Source of the DNA: Serratia marcescens subsp. marcescens ATCC 13880
GTDB taxonomy: Bacteria; Pseudomonadota; Gammaproteobacteria; Enterobacterales; Enterobacteriaceae
Direction: 5' to 3'
NCBI RefSeq assembly: GCF_017299535.1
Contig: NZ_CP071238.1
Coordinates: 868,001 to 932,000 of the forward strand
Length of the DNA stretch: 64,000 bases
The notes beneath the pieces were generated by a model. That model was not told the DNA's origin and made no database searches. It saw only the letters and a list, made by a program, of their open reading frames with translations. This document shows, one piece after another, positions 51,966 through 59,958 of this stretch (the stretch's first letter is position 1; each line of letters begins with the position of its first letter). The position numbers were made by a program, and so were the translations under genes.

Positions 51966-52098
51966 TTGCGATACATTAACGTAATTAATTAGTTTTATTA
52001 ACATTTTGCCCGCTGCGCGATCGAGCAACCCACGCCGTCAACACGGCAGCCGATCGGCCATACGTTCAAGCGACAGCCGTTGCCGGAGAATCGAGAAC

Positions 52099-52977
52099 AT
52101 GTCCGCCAGCTACAGAATTTTTGATATCACCTTGAAAAGCAAAATGCTGATTTCACCTTCGCTGGTGCGCTGCGTGTTTGAAGGTGCGGATATTCATCGG
52201 ATGAAGCTGGAAGCGCCGGATCAGCGCATCAAACTGCTGTTGCCGGCGGCGGACGGCCAGATCCCGCAGTTGGCCAATAGCCCGGACTGGTACGCCGATT
52301 ACATGGCGATCCCCAAAGAGCGGCGCCCGGTGATGCGCACTTATACGCTGCGTGCGCTGCGCCGTGAGCAGAATCAGATGGACGTCGAGTTCGTGCTGCA
52401 TGGCGTGAACGGCCCGGCCTCCGCCTGGGCGACTCATGCCGAGCCGGGTGATGCCATTCAGACCGTCGCCCCCAACGCTGACTTCGACGGCGACAGCGGC
52501 GGCTACGAATGGGCGCCGCCGTCGCAGTTGCAGCAGGCGCTGTTGATCGCCGATGAAACGGCCGTGCCGGCGGCGATGGGCATTCTGGAGCAATTGGCGC
52601 AGCAGGCTAATCCGCCGCGCGTGCAGGCGTTCTTCGAAGTGCCGCAGGCGGGGGATTGCCTGGATTTGACCCGCTTCCCGTTCGCCGAGGTTTACTGGCT
52701 GCCGCGCGATGTGGGCCGCCAGTTGGCGCACGGCACGTTGCTGGTGGAAGCGGTGCGCCAGCGGGTGGATATCCCCGCGTCGGCCTGTGCGCAGGCGCAG
52801 TCCCTGGTGGAAAGCAGCCTGAGCGATGAGGTGTTGTGGGAGCGGGCAGCCGGCAGCAACGCTTTCTACGCCTGGGTGGCGGCCGAGTCTTCCACGGTGA
52901 AAACGCTGCGGCGTTACCTGATCGGTGAACGCGATCTGGATCGCTCTACCGTCAACTTCATGGCCTACTGGTGTTGA
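52099..52977 (+). CDS. Siderophore-interacting protein (ferric-siderophore reductase, ViuB-type)
   Basis: 292-residue cytoplasmic flavoprotein of the SIP family, expected to reduce or release iron from imported ferric siderophores using NAD(P)H and FAD. The N-terminal FAD-binding barrel includes RRPVMRTYTLRAL (FAD-binding R-x-Y-T-L type), and the C-terminal domain has LIADETAVPAAMGILE (nucleotide binding). ATG 52099 gives the family start MSASYRIFDI; a frame open to 52006 has no ribosome site and is unlikely. Divergent from the iutA-like receptor. Confidence 0.85.
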   Translation: MSASYRIFDITLKSKMLISPSLVRCVFEGADIHRMKLEAPDQRIKLLLPAADGQIPQLANSPDWYADYMAIPKERRPVMRTYTLRALRREQNQMDVEFVLHGVNGPASAWATHAEPGDAIQTVAPNADFDGDSGGYEWAPPSQLQQALLIADETAVPAAMGILEQLAQQANPPRVQAFFEVPQAGDCLDLTRFPFAEVYWLPRDVGRQLAHGTLLVEAVRQRVDIPASACAQAQSLVESSLSDEVLWERAAGSNAFYAWVAAESSTVKTLRRYLIGERDLDRSTVNFMAYWC

Positions 52978-53129
52978 GTGCGCCGTCCTTTTCCGGCATC
53001 GGCGCTGGAGGTGCAGCAGGCCGCCGCACGGATGATGACGCGCGGCGACAAGCTGGCGGCGATCGGCGCGGAGCCTTTATCTCTCTGCCGAACATCGACG
53101 TGGCAATCGCCGGCTGGGAGCGTGTTTAA
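52978..53129 (+). pseudogene. Possible decayed C-terminal gene fragment
   Basis: Between the SIP and yafV stops two frames read through without obvious purpose. Joining frame 1 (TRGDKLAAIGA) with frame 3 (FISLPNIDVAIAGWERV, then TAA at 53127-53129) across one shift near 53086 gives a protein-like C-terminus. I do not recognise the family. It could be chance coding in GC-rich sequence. Confidence 0.3.
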
Positions 53130-53903
53130 TCAGTCGAGACGCAGAAAGCTGTCGGCGTCGCGCCAGGCCGGGAAGGCGCTGCGGTAACTCTGCAGGGTTT
53201 CCAGCGACAGCTCAGCGTCCAGCTGCGCGGCTGCGCCGGGCTCGGCATCCGCCAGGATCTCGCCCTGCGGGCTGATGATCAGGCTGTCTCCGCTGTAGTT
53301 CAGGCCGTTGGCATCGTCGCCCACCCGGTTGCAGCCCGCCACATACACCTGATTTTCAATCGCCCGCGCCGCCAGCAGCGTTTGCCAATGGCGGCTGCGC
53401 GGCGCCGGCCAGTTGGCGACGTACAGCGCCAGATCGTAATCCTGCTGATAGCGCGCCCAGACCGGGAAACGCAGGTCGTAGCAGATCTGCGGCAGGATGC
53501 GCCAGCCGCGCCACTCGAAGATTTCACGCCGGTTGCCGGCCTGGTAGTGCAGGTGTTCGCCGGCCATGCGGAACAGATGGCGTTTATCATAGGCATGCAC
53601 CTGGCCGCCCGGCTCCACCAGCAGGAAGCGGTTGACCGCGCCCTCGTCAGTTTTCAGCGCCACGCTGCCGCCGATTAACGCATGGCTTTTCACCGCCCAA
53701 CCGTGCAGCCAGTCGATCACCTGCTGTTCGGGCAGGGCGCTCTCGCCGGCATCCATGGCGAAACCGGTGGTGAACATTTCCGGCAAGACGATGAGATCAC
53801 GCCCGGCGATCGGCGCCAGCAACGCGTCGAAGGCGGCCAGGTTAGCGAGGCCGTCGCGCCAGACCAGCGGTTGCTGCAACAGGGTAATTTTTAAAGTCGA
53901 CAT
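53130..53903 (-). CDS. yafV: Omega-amidase YafV (nitrilase family)
   Basis: 257-residue carbon-nitrogen hydrolase; removes the amide from alpha-ketoglutaramate or alpha-ketosuccinamate. Nitrilase triad motifs are present: LPEMFTTGF (Glu, about residue 42), YDKRHLFRMAGEH (Lys) and QICYDLRFP (catalytic Cys). Its start overlaps the end of the aminotransferase gene by 13 bp. Glutamine-type transaminases make its substrate, so pairing with ybdL is functionally sensible. Confidence 0.92.
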   Translation of the reverse strand: MSTLKITLLQQPLVWRDGLANLAAFDALLAPIAGRDLIVLPEMFTTGFAMDAGESALPEQQVIDWLHGWAVKSHALIGGSVALKTDEGAVNRFLLVEPGGQVHAYDKRHLFRMAGEHLHYQAGNRREIFEWRGWRILPQICYDLRFPVWARYQQDYDLALYVANWPAPRSRHWQTLLAARAIENQVYVAGCNRVGDDANGLNYSGDSLIISPQGEILADAEPGAAAQLDAELSLETLQSYRSAFPAWRDADSFLRLD

Positions 53904-55051
53904 AACCGCTCCGCAGCTGCATCCAGCGTGGCGTCCTGTTTAGCGAAGCACAGCCGGATCAATTTATGGGGGAAAGGATCGGCACAGAAGACCGACAGCG
54001 GAATGGCCGCCACGCCCACGTGCTCGGTTAACCAATGGCAGAACGCTACATCGTCCAGATCGGAGATGGCGCTGTAGTCCGCCAGCAAGAAGTATGTACC
54101 GGCGCAGGGTAAAATTTCCAGTCGGCTGCTCGCCAGCGCCTGCACAAAGCGATCTCGCTTGGCGCGATAGAACGCCGGCAGCTGTCGCCAGTGCTCCGGC
54201 TCGGCGCGCAGGCTATCCGCCAGCGCCAGCTGCGCCGGAGTATTGACCGAAAAGGTCAGGTATTGATGCACCTTGCGCACCTCAGCGCTCAGCGCGGCGG
54301 GCGCCACGCAGTAACCCACTTTCCAGCCGGTCATGTGGAAGGTTTTTCCGAAAGAGGAGACCGCGATCGCCCGTTGGCGCAGCTGCGGGTGGGCCAACAC
54401 GCTGGCGTGGCCGCCTTTGGCGAAGCAGATGTGTTCGTAAACCTCGTCGCTGAGCACGTAGATTTCGCGTTCGGCGATGGCGTGCCACAGCTGTTGCATG
54501 TCTTCCGCCTGCCAGGCGGTGGCGGACGGGTTGTGCGGCGTGTTGACGATCACCAGGCGGGTGCGCGGCGACAGCGCGGCGGCGAACCGTTGCCAATCCA
54601 CGGCAAACGCGGGCGGCTGCAGGGCGAGGCGTTTGAGTACGCCGCCCGCCAGCGTCACCGCCGGCGCGTAGCTGTCGTAGCTCGGATCGAAACAGACAAC
54701 CTCATCGCCGGGGCGCACCAGCGCGGTGATGGCGGCGAACAGCGCTTCGGTGGCGCCGGCGGTGACGGTCACTTCGCCGCCGGCGTCCGGCTGCCAGCCA
54801 TACAGCTCGGCGGTTTTGTCGGCGATGGCTTCGCGCAGCGCCGCCACGCCGGTCATCGGCGCATATTGGTTGGCCCCCTGGGCGACGTGCCAGGCCAGGC
54901 GTTCTTTCAGGTAGTCCGGCCCGTCGAAATCAGGGAAGCCCTGCGACAGGTTGATCGCCTGATGCTGCTGCGCCAGCGCGCTCATTTGGGTGAAGATGGT
55001 GGTGCCCAGGGCAGGCAGTTTACTTTCGGGAATCAATGCGGAAGTGCTCAT
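53891..55051 (-). CDS. ybdL: Methionine aminotransferase (YbdL / MtnE type)
   Basis: 386-residue PLP-dependent class I aminotransferase that converts 4-methylthio-2-oxobutyrate to methionine, the last step of methionine salvage, with glutamine as likely donor. Sequences include NLSQGFPDFDGP, YAPMTGVAALREAIA, DEVYEHI and the PLP-lysine region SSFGKTFHMTGWKVGY (Lys about residue 237). Divergent from mtnB across a MetJ-box region, coupling it to the mtn genes. Confidence 0.9.
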   Translation of the reverse strand: MSTSALIPESKLPALGTTIFTQMSALAQQHQAINLSQGFPDFDGPDYLKERLAWHVAQGANQYAPMTGVAALREAIADKTAELYGWQPDAGGEVTVTAGATEALFAAITALVRPGDEVVCFDPSYDSYAPAVTLAGGVLKRLALQPPAFAVDWQRFAAALSPRTRLVIVNTPHNPSATAWQAEDMQQLWHAIAEREIYVLSDEVYEHICFAKGGHASVLAHPQLRQRAIAVSSFGKTFHMTGWKVGYCVAPAALSAEVRKVHQYLTFSVNTPAQLALADSLRAEPEHWRQLPAFYRAKRDRFVQALASSRLEILPCAGTYFLLADYSAISDLDDVAFCHWLTEHVGVAAIPLSVFCADPFPHKLIRLCFAKQDATLDAAAERLCRL

Positions 55052-55117
55052 AGCAGGTGAATACTCCAGGCGCTTATATTGCCGTCAATATAACACGATG
55101 CTAGTATTTGGCAATCA

Positions 55118-55141
55118 AGACGCTTAGATGGCTAAATGCGA
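55118..55141. promoter_or_regulatory. MetJ boxes between ybdL and mtnB
   Basis: Three adjacent 8-base units, AGACGCTT, AGATGGCT and AAATGCGA, each matching the MetJ consensus AGACGTCT at four to six positions. MetJ binds tandem boxes cooperatively, so methionine repression of the divergent genes is likely. Confidence 0.68.
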
Positions 55142-55215
55142 AAAAGTGCTTAGCCCGCCACGCGGCAGGCAACGTTTCATCTGCCGGCCGCCTTACCGAA
55201 CGGGAAACGATAACA

Positions 55216-55830
55216 ATGACGGAGAATCCGCAACTTACCGCATTACTGGCGGCCTGCCACTGGATTGGCGACAAAGGCTGGTGTCCGGCGACCGGCGGCA
55301 ACATGTCGCTGCGCCTCGACGAACGCCAGTGCCTGGTCACCGAATCCGGCAAAGACAAAGGCAGCCTGAGCGCCGCCGATTTTCTGCAGGTGGATATCGC
55401 CGACAATCATGTGCCGAGCGGCCGTACACCGTCGGCGGAAACCGGGCTGCATACGCTGCTCTATCGCTTGTACCCGCATCTTGGCGCGGTGTTGCATACC
55501 CATTCCGTCAACGCCACCGTGTTGTCGCGGGTGGAACGCGGCGATGCGTTGGTGCTGCAGGGGTACGAAATGCAAAAGTCGCTCGCCGGTCAGCGCAGCC
55601 ACCTGGACAGCGTGGCGATCCCCATTTTCGATAACGATCAGGACATTCCCCGGCTGGCGTCGCGCGTCGCGGCCTATGCCGAGGTCACGCCGCTGCAGTA
55701 CGGTTTTCTGGTGCGCGGCCACGGTCTCTATTGCTGGGGAAGCCAGGTGGCGGAAGCCCGCCGCCATCTCGAAGGACTGGAATTCCTGTTCCAGTGTGAA
55801 CTGCAACGTCGTTTGCTGGAGGCGAAATGA
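55216..55830 (+). CDS. mtnB: Methylthioribulose-1-phosphate dehydratase
   Basis: 204-residue class II aldolase-fold zinc enzyme; dehydrates 5-methylthioribulose-1-phosphate in methionine salvage. Motifs [13 protein letters not shown] near the N-terminus and zinc ligands in [16 protein letters not shown] 55216 chosen because a frame open upstream to 55108 has no relevant sequence and would cover the MetJ boxes. Its stop overlaps mtnC by 4 bp (ATGA). Confidence 0.94.
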   Translation: MTENPQLTALLAACHWIGDKGWCPATGGNMSLRLDERQCLVTESGKDKGSLSAADFLQVDIADNHVPSGRTPSAETGLHTLLYRLYPHLGAVLHTHSVNATVLSRVERGDALVLQGYEMQKSLAGQRSHLDSVAIPIFDNDQDIPRLASRVAAYAEVTPLQYGFLVRGHGLYCWGSQVAEARRHLEGLEFLFQCELQRRLLEAK

Positions 55831-56516
55831 TCCGCGCTATCGTGACCGATATTGAAGGCACCACCAGCGATATTCGCTTCGTGCATCAGGTATTGTTTCC
55901 CTATGCCCGCGAACGGCTGGCGGATTTTGTACGCCGTCACGCCACGGAGAGCGAAGTCGCCGCGCCGCTGGCGGCGCTGCGCGCTGAAATTGACCAGCCG
56001 CAGGCGGATCTCGACGCGCTGATCGCCGCGTTGTACCGCTTTATGGATGAAGACCGCAAATCCACCGCGCTCAAGGCGCTGCAGGGCATCATCTGGCGCA
56101 GCGGCTATCGCGAAGGGGATTTCCGCGGGCATCTGTACCCGGAAGTCGCCGGGCAGTTGGCCGCCTGGCAGCGTCAGGGGCTGAAGCTTTACGTCTATTC
56201 CTCCGGTTCGGTGGAAGCGCAGAAACTGCTGTTCGGCCACAGCAGCGCCGGCGATCTGCAGCCGCTGTTCAGCGGCTATTTCGACACGCACGTCGGGGCC
56301 AAGCGTGAAACCGCGTCGTACCGCAACATTGCGCAGGCTATCGGCATCGCGCCCGACGAACTGCTGTTCCTGTCCGATATCCACCAGGAACTGGACGCCG
56401 CGCAGGCCGCCGGCTGGCATACCTGCCAGCTGATCCGCGATGAGGCGGATGCACAGAGCCGGCATCCGCAGGTCAGCCGTTTTGATCATATCGATTTAGG
56501 GGAGTTTGTCTCATGA
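55827..56516 (+). CDS. mtnC: Enolase-phosphatase MtnC
   Basis: 229-residue HAD-type bifunctional enzyme; enolises 2,3-diketo-5-methylthiopentyl-1-phosphate and removes its phosphate to give acireductone. HAD motif [16 protein letters not shown], motif [13 protein letters not shown], motif [14 protein letters not shown] and motif [14 protein letters not shown] are all seen. Overlaps mtnB and mtnD by 4 bp each. Confidence 0.95.
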   Translation: MIRAIVTDIEGTTSDIRFVHQVLFPYARERLADFVRRHATESEVAAPLAALRAEIDQPQADLDALIAALYRFMDEDRKSTALKALQGIIWRSGYREGDFRGHLYPEVAGQLAAWQRQGLKLYVYSSGSVEAQKLLFGHSSAGDLQPLFSGYFDTHVGAKRETASYRNIAQAIGIAPDELLFLSDIHQELDAAQAAGWHTCQLIRDEADAQSRHPQVSRFDHIDLGEFVS

Positions 56517-57058
56517 GTGGATTGACCATTTTCAGTGATACAGCGCCGCAGCAGCAGCCGCTGTGGCAGAGCCGCGACGCGCAGGAGATCCAGCGGCAGC
56601 TGGCGCAGATCGGCGTGCGCTTTGAGCGTTGGCAGGCGGATCGCGAACTGGGCGACAATCCGCAGCCGCAGGCGGTGATCGCCGCCTACCAGCATGAGAT
56701 CGACCGGCTGGTGGCGGAAAAGGGCTACCAGAGCTGGGACGTGATCAGCATGCGGCCCGACCACGAACAGCGCCAGGCGCTGCGCGAAAAATTCCTGTCC
56801 GAACATACGCACGGCGAGGATGAAGTGCGCTTTTTCGTTGAAGGGGCGGGGCTGTTTTGCCTGCATCTGGACGGCAAGATCTTCCAGATCCTGTGCGAAA
56901 AGAACGATCTGATCTCAGTGCCGGCCAACACCCGTCACTGGTTCGATATGGGCTCGGCGCCGCACTTTACCGCGATCCGGGTATTTGACAACCCGGAAGG
57001 CTGGGTGGCGCATTTCACCGGCGACACGATCGCCGATGCCTATCCGCGTCTGGACTGA
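56513..57058 (+). CDS. mtnD: Acireductone dioxygenase
   Basis: 181-residue cupin metalloenzyme; with Fe2+ it yields 4-methylthio-2-oxobutyrate and formate, and with Ni2+ an off-pathway product. Metal motif [13 protein letters not shown] (H-x-H-x4-E type, about residues 95-107) and TRHWFDMG (second histidine). Last gene of the mtnBCD operon; mtnA converges on it with 17 bp between. Confidence 0.95.
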   Translation: MSGLTIFSDTAPQQQPLWQSRDAQEIQRQLAQIGVRFERWQADRELGDNPQPQAVIAAYQHEIDRLVAEKGYQSWDVISMRPDHEQRQALREKFLSEHTHGEDEVRFFVEGAGLFCLHLDGKIFQILCEKNDLISVPANTRHWFDMGSAPHFTAIRVFDNPEGWVAHFTGDTIADAYPRLD

Positions 57059-57075
57059 TCGTCAACCGGCGGGCG

Positions 57076-58104
57076 TTAACCCAGTGTCCGCCGGAAAATC
57101 CCCGCTTCAACCTGCTGCGGCGTGATCACGCCGCTGTCGAACACCCACCCGCTGATAAGCTTCGCCGGCGTGACGTCGAACGCCGGATTGTAGACCGGCG
57201 CATCGGCCGGCGCCCACTGACAGGCGCCGAAGCTGCCTGAAACGCCGGTGACTTCGGCCGCCGCGCGTTGCTCGATCGGGATGGCGGCGCCGTCCGGACA
57301 GTGCGGATCGTGGGTGGTGTGCGGGGCGGCCACGTAGAACGGGATGCCGTGATAGTGCGCCAGCACCGCCAGGCTGTAGGTGCCAATCTTGTTGGCGACG
57401 TCGCCGTTGGCGGCGATGCGATCCGCGCCGACCCATACCGCATCGACCTGGCCTTGCGCCATCAGGCTGGCGGCCATTGAATCGCAGATCAGACGATAGG
57501 GAATGCCCAGCTCGCCCAGTTCCCAGGCGGTCAGGCGGCCGCCCTGCAGCAGCGGCCGGGTTTCATCGACCCATACTTGTTGCACCTTGCCCTGCTGGTG
57601 GGCGCGCAGCAGCACCCCGATAGCGGTGCCGACGCCGGCGGTGGCCAATCCGCCGGTATTGCAGTGGGTCAGCAGGCGGCTGCCGGGCTTGACCAGCCCT
57701 GCGCCGCGATCGGCGATGCGATCGCACAGCAGGCGATCCTCCTCCACCAACCGCAGCGCTTCGTTCACCATCGCCGGCGCCCAGTCAGGCTCCGCCAGCG
57801 CCAACTTCATGCGATCCAGATTGTTCATCAGGTTAACCGCCGTCGGGCGGGCGGCGCGCAGCGTGTGCAGCGCCTGCTCCAGCTCGGCGCGCGGCAGACC
57901 GCGTTCCGCGAGCAGCGCCAACAGCAGGCTGGCGGACAGCCCGATCAGCGGTGCGCCGCGCACCCGCAGGCTGTGAATGTGCCCGACCAACTCTTCCACG
58001 CTGTCGCAAGCGCGCCACCGCTTTTCCTGCGGCAGGGCTTGCTGATCGAGGATCCAAAGGCGGTTATCTCGCAGGGTCAAACTGGTGGTGTTAAGCGCTT
58101 GCAT
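57076..58104 (-). CDS. mtnA: Methylthioribose-1-phosphate isomerase
   Basis: 342-residue eIF2B-like enzyme isomerising methylthioribose-1-phosphate to the ribulose form. Motifs [36 protein letters not shown] and [18 protein letters not shown] (catalytic Asp and Cys regions). Divergent from mtnK across 145 bp holding MetJ boxes. Confidence 0.95.
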   Translation of the reverse strand: MQALNTTSLTLRDNRLWILDQQALPQEKRWRACDSVEELVGHIHSLRVRGAPLIGLSASLLLALLAERGLPRAELEQALHTLRAARPTAVNLMNNLDRMKLALAEPDWAPAMVNEALRLVEEDRLLCDRIADRGAGLVKPGSRLLTHCNTGGLATAGVGTAIGVLLRAHQQGKVQQVWVDETRPLLQGGRLTAWELGELGIPYRLICDSMAASLMAQGQVDAVWVGADRIAANGDVANKIGTYSLAVLAHYHGIPFYVAAPHTTHDPHCPDGAAIPIEQRAAAEVTGVSGSFGACQWAPADAPVYNPAFDVTPAKLISGWVFDSGVITPQQVEAGIFRRTLG

Positions 58105-58168
58105 CGGCGGTTAATTCCTTGTTGCGTGGTTATTGCATCTGAAACGCTATTCTGCCAACATGACTTCC

Positions 58169-58200
58169 AGATGTATAGACGTCCAAATGCTTTTACGTCT
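58169..58200. promoter_or_regulatory. MetJ box array between mtnA and mtnK
   Basis: Four contiguous 8-base units: AGATGTAT, AGACGTCC, AAATGCTT and TTACGTCT. The second matches AGACGTCT at seven of eight positions and the last at six. The array fits cooperative MetJ binding that controls both divergent genes. Confidence 0.85.
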
Positions 58201-58249
58201 AAATAATCAAAGTCGCTGGGTCAGTGAGAGAGAACAGAGGGGTTGGGGA

Positions 58250-59449
58250 ATGTCGCTTTATCGTACGTTTACGGCTGCCGATGCCGTTGAATATGCCCGC
58301 CAATACGGGCAGGTGGCCGAACCGCAGGCGCTGGTGAGCGCCGACGAGATCGGTGACGGCAACCTGAACCTGGTGTTCAAGATCCGCGATCGTGAAGGCG
58401 TGAGCCGGGTGATCGTCAAACAGGCGCTGCCCTACGTGCGCTGCGTGGGCGAATCCTGGCCGCTGACGTTGGATCGGGCGCGCATCGAAGCGGAAACGCT
58501 GCTGGTCCACGGCGGTTTCTGCCCGCGGCATACGGTAAAAGTCTTGCATCACGATCCCGAGTTGGCGGTGATGGTGCAGGAAGATCTCTCCGATCATCGC
58601 ATCTGGCGCAGTGAACTGGTGCAGGGGAACTATCATCCGCTGGCGGCCGGGCAGTTGGCGGAATACCTGGCGCAGACGCTGTTTCACACCTCCGATTTTT
58701 ATCAGTCGGCGCAGCAGAAAAAGGCGGAAGTCAGCCGTTTCACCAACCCCGAACTGTGCCAGATCACCGAGGATCTGTTCTTTACCGATCCCTATATCGA
58801 CCATGAGCGCAATCAGTTCGAGGCGGCGCTGTTGCCGCAGGTGCAGGCGCTGCGCGAGGATGCGCCGCTGAAGGTGGCGGTCGCCGGCCTGAAACATCGC
58901 TTCCTCAGCAAGGCGGAGGCGCTGTTGCACGGGGATATCCACAGCGGTTCGATCTTCGTGGCGGAAGGGCGATTGAAAGCGATCGACGCTGAATTCGGTT
59001 TCTACGGCCCGATCGGTTTCGATGTCGGCACTGCGTTAGGCAATCTGCTGCTCAACTATTGCGGCCAGCCGGGGCTGTTCGGGCCGCGCGACGCCGCCGC
59101 CGGGCGCGAGCAGCGGCTGCAGGATGTGCGCGAGCTGTGGCTGATCTTTGCCGATCGCTTTCTGGCGCTGTGCCATCAGCAAAGCCGCGATGCGGCGCTG
59201 GCGACGCCGGGTTACGCTGAGCAGTTCCTGCAGCAGGTCTGGAGCGACGCGATAGGATACTGCGGCACCGAACTGATTCGGCGCACCATCGGCCTGGCGC
59301 ACGTCGCCGATCTGGACAGTATCGCCGACGCCGACATGCGCCTCGACTGCCAGCGTCACGCCCTGGGATTGGGGCGCACGCTGATCGTCAATGCGCCGCA
59401 GATCGAGCATATCGACGCGCTGTTGGCGCGCATTCGTCAGCAGGGCTGA
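58250..59449 (+). CDS. mtnK: Methylthioribose kinase
   Basis: 399-residue kinase that phosphorylates 5-methylthioribose, the entry step of the salvage path. APH-like fold: [16 protein letters not shown] (ATP loop), [12 protein letters not shown] (catalytic Asp) and [15 protein letters not shown] (metal Asp). The ATG at 58250 is preferred (MSLYRTF); the frame extends upstream to 58133 through the MetJ array. Followed by a hairpin and the hok-type locus. Confidence 0.94.
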   Translation: MSLYRTFTAADAVEYARQYGQVAEPQALVSADEIGDGNLNLVFKIRDREGVSRVIVKQALPYVRCVGESWPLTLDRARIEAETLLVHGGFCPRHTVKVLHHDPELAVMVQEDLSDHRIWRSELVQGNYHPLAAGQLAEYLAQTLFHTSDFYQSAQQKKAEVSRFTNPELCQITEDLFFTDPYIDHERNQFEAALLPQVQALREDAPLKVAVAGLKHRFLSKAEALLHGDIHSGSIFVAEGRLKAIDAEFGFYGPIGFDVGTALGNLLLNYCGQPGLFGPRDAAAGREQRLQDVRELWLIFADRFLALCHQQSRDAALATPGYAEQFLQQVWSDAIGYCGTELIRRTIGLAHVADLDSIADADMRLDCQRHALGLGRTLIVNAPQIEHIDALLARIRQQG

Positions 59450-59487
59450 AAAGGCGGGTGCTCGTGGATCCTGCCTGACACCATCAG

Positions 59488-59515
59488 CCAACGGGCGGGG
59501 CGAACCCCGCCGTTG
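59488..59515. terminator. GC-rich hairpin between mtnK and the hok-type gene
   Basis: CCAACGGGCGGGG, CGAA, CCCCGCCGTTGG: a strong 12-13 bp stem with one unpaired base. It lies 39 bp past mtnK and 8 bp past the hok stop on the other strand, so it could end either transcript. T runs are poor on both sides. Confidence 0.55.
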
Positions 59516-59522
59516 GGTTGCC

Positions 59523-59675
59523 TTACCGTCCGGATTCGTAAGCCAAAGTGGCCGCAACCTCCGAGTCTCCCAACCTGATGCGCAGTTCGCACAGCGAACC
59601 GCGGGTTAGCCAGATGAACGCGATCGGCGTCATACAGACGATCACCAGTTTAAGCACGACCCGTTTTTGCTGCAT
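59523..59675 (-). CDS. Hok/Gef-family type I toxin
   Basis: 50-residue protein, too short for usual gene finding. It begins MQQKRVVLKLVIVCMTPIAF, one membrane segment (about residues 7-23), and continues WLTRGSLCELRIRLGDSEVA with the ending AATLAYESGR. The features L-T-R-x-S-L-C-E, E-V-A-A and A-Y-E-S-G are the Hok family signature. A strong AGGGAGG ribosome site precedes the ATG (minus-strand codon 59673-59675). Expressed alone it should depolarise the inner membrane. A mok-like frame and an antisense RNA hairpin lie upstream, so this looks like a chromosomal hok/sok system. Confidence 0.9.
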   Translation of the reverse strand: MQQKRVVLKLVIVCMTPIAFIWLTRGSLCELRIRLGDSEVAATLAYESGR

Positions 59676-59736
59676 TTTTGACCTCCCTATCCTTGCCTTG
59701 CGGCGGGTAAGAGGCTAACCTGATGTTGCTAGGCAT
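59650..59736 (-). CDS. Mok-like overlapping reading frame
   Basis: 28-residue frame starting at plus 59736 (MPSNIRLASYPP) and running across the hok ribosome site into the hok coding sequence in another frame, ending at 59650. In R1 hok/sok, Mok translation is needed for Hok and is what Sok blocks. The start codon lies inside a short inverted repeat TGATG...CATCA (59721-59738). A GAGG sits upstream. Coding for a functional peptide is not implied. Confidence 0.65.
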   Translation of the reverse strand: MPSNIRLASYPPQGKDREVKNAAKTGRA

Positions 59737-59785
59737 CAGAGTGGCCTCGGGTTGATAATATCGACTCGGGGCCTTTCTCTTTCTC
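59700..59785 (+). ncRNA. Candidate Sok-like antisense RNA
   Basis: On the plus strand a terminator hairpin GGCCTCGGGTTGAT / ATCGACTCGGGGCC (59743-59756 and 59760-59773) is followed by TTTCTCTTTCTC. The three positions that are not Watson-Crick pairs are G-U pairs only when the plus strand is the RNA, which shows that the plus strand is transcribed. It lies antisense to the mok start and toxin leader. The 5' end is uncertain: a weak promoter TTGCTG-N15-TATCCT lies at 59667-59693. Confidence 0.7.
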
Positions 59786-59907
59786 TCCTTTGCCAAGGCT
59801 CCGGACAGAAAGATCCAGAGCACCCGCCGCGCAGTCTACTCGAACTTCCTTCCCGTGAAATCCGCCGTTGCGCCAACCTGCGGCGCGGTGCGCAGTTTGT
59901 GGTGCAA

Positions 59908-59940
59908 GAAAAGAAAAAGGGGCGATGATGATCGCCCCTT
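59908..59940 (-). terminator. Terminator of fadE
   Basis: Minus-strand hairpin AAGGGGCGAT / ATCGCCCCTT (plus 59917-59940), followed by TTTTCTTTTC. It sits 18 bp past the fadE stop. Confidence 0.85.
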
Positions 59941-59958
59941 GGATGCGTGAAGTGAACG

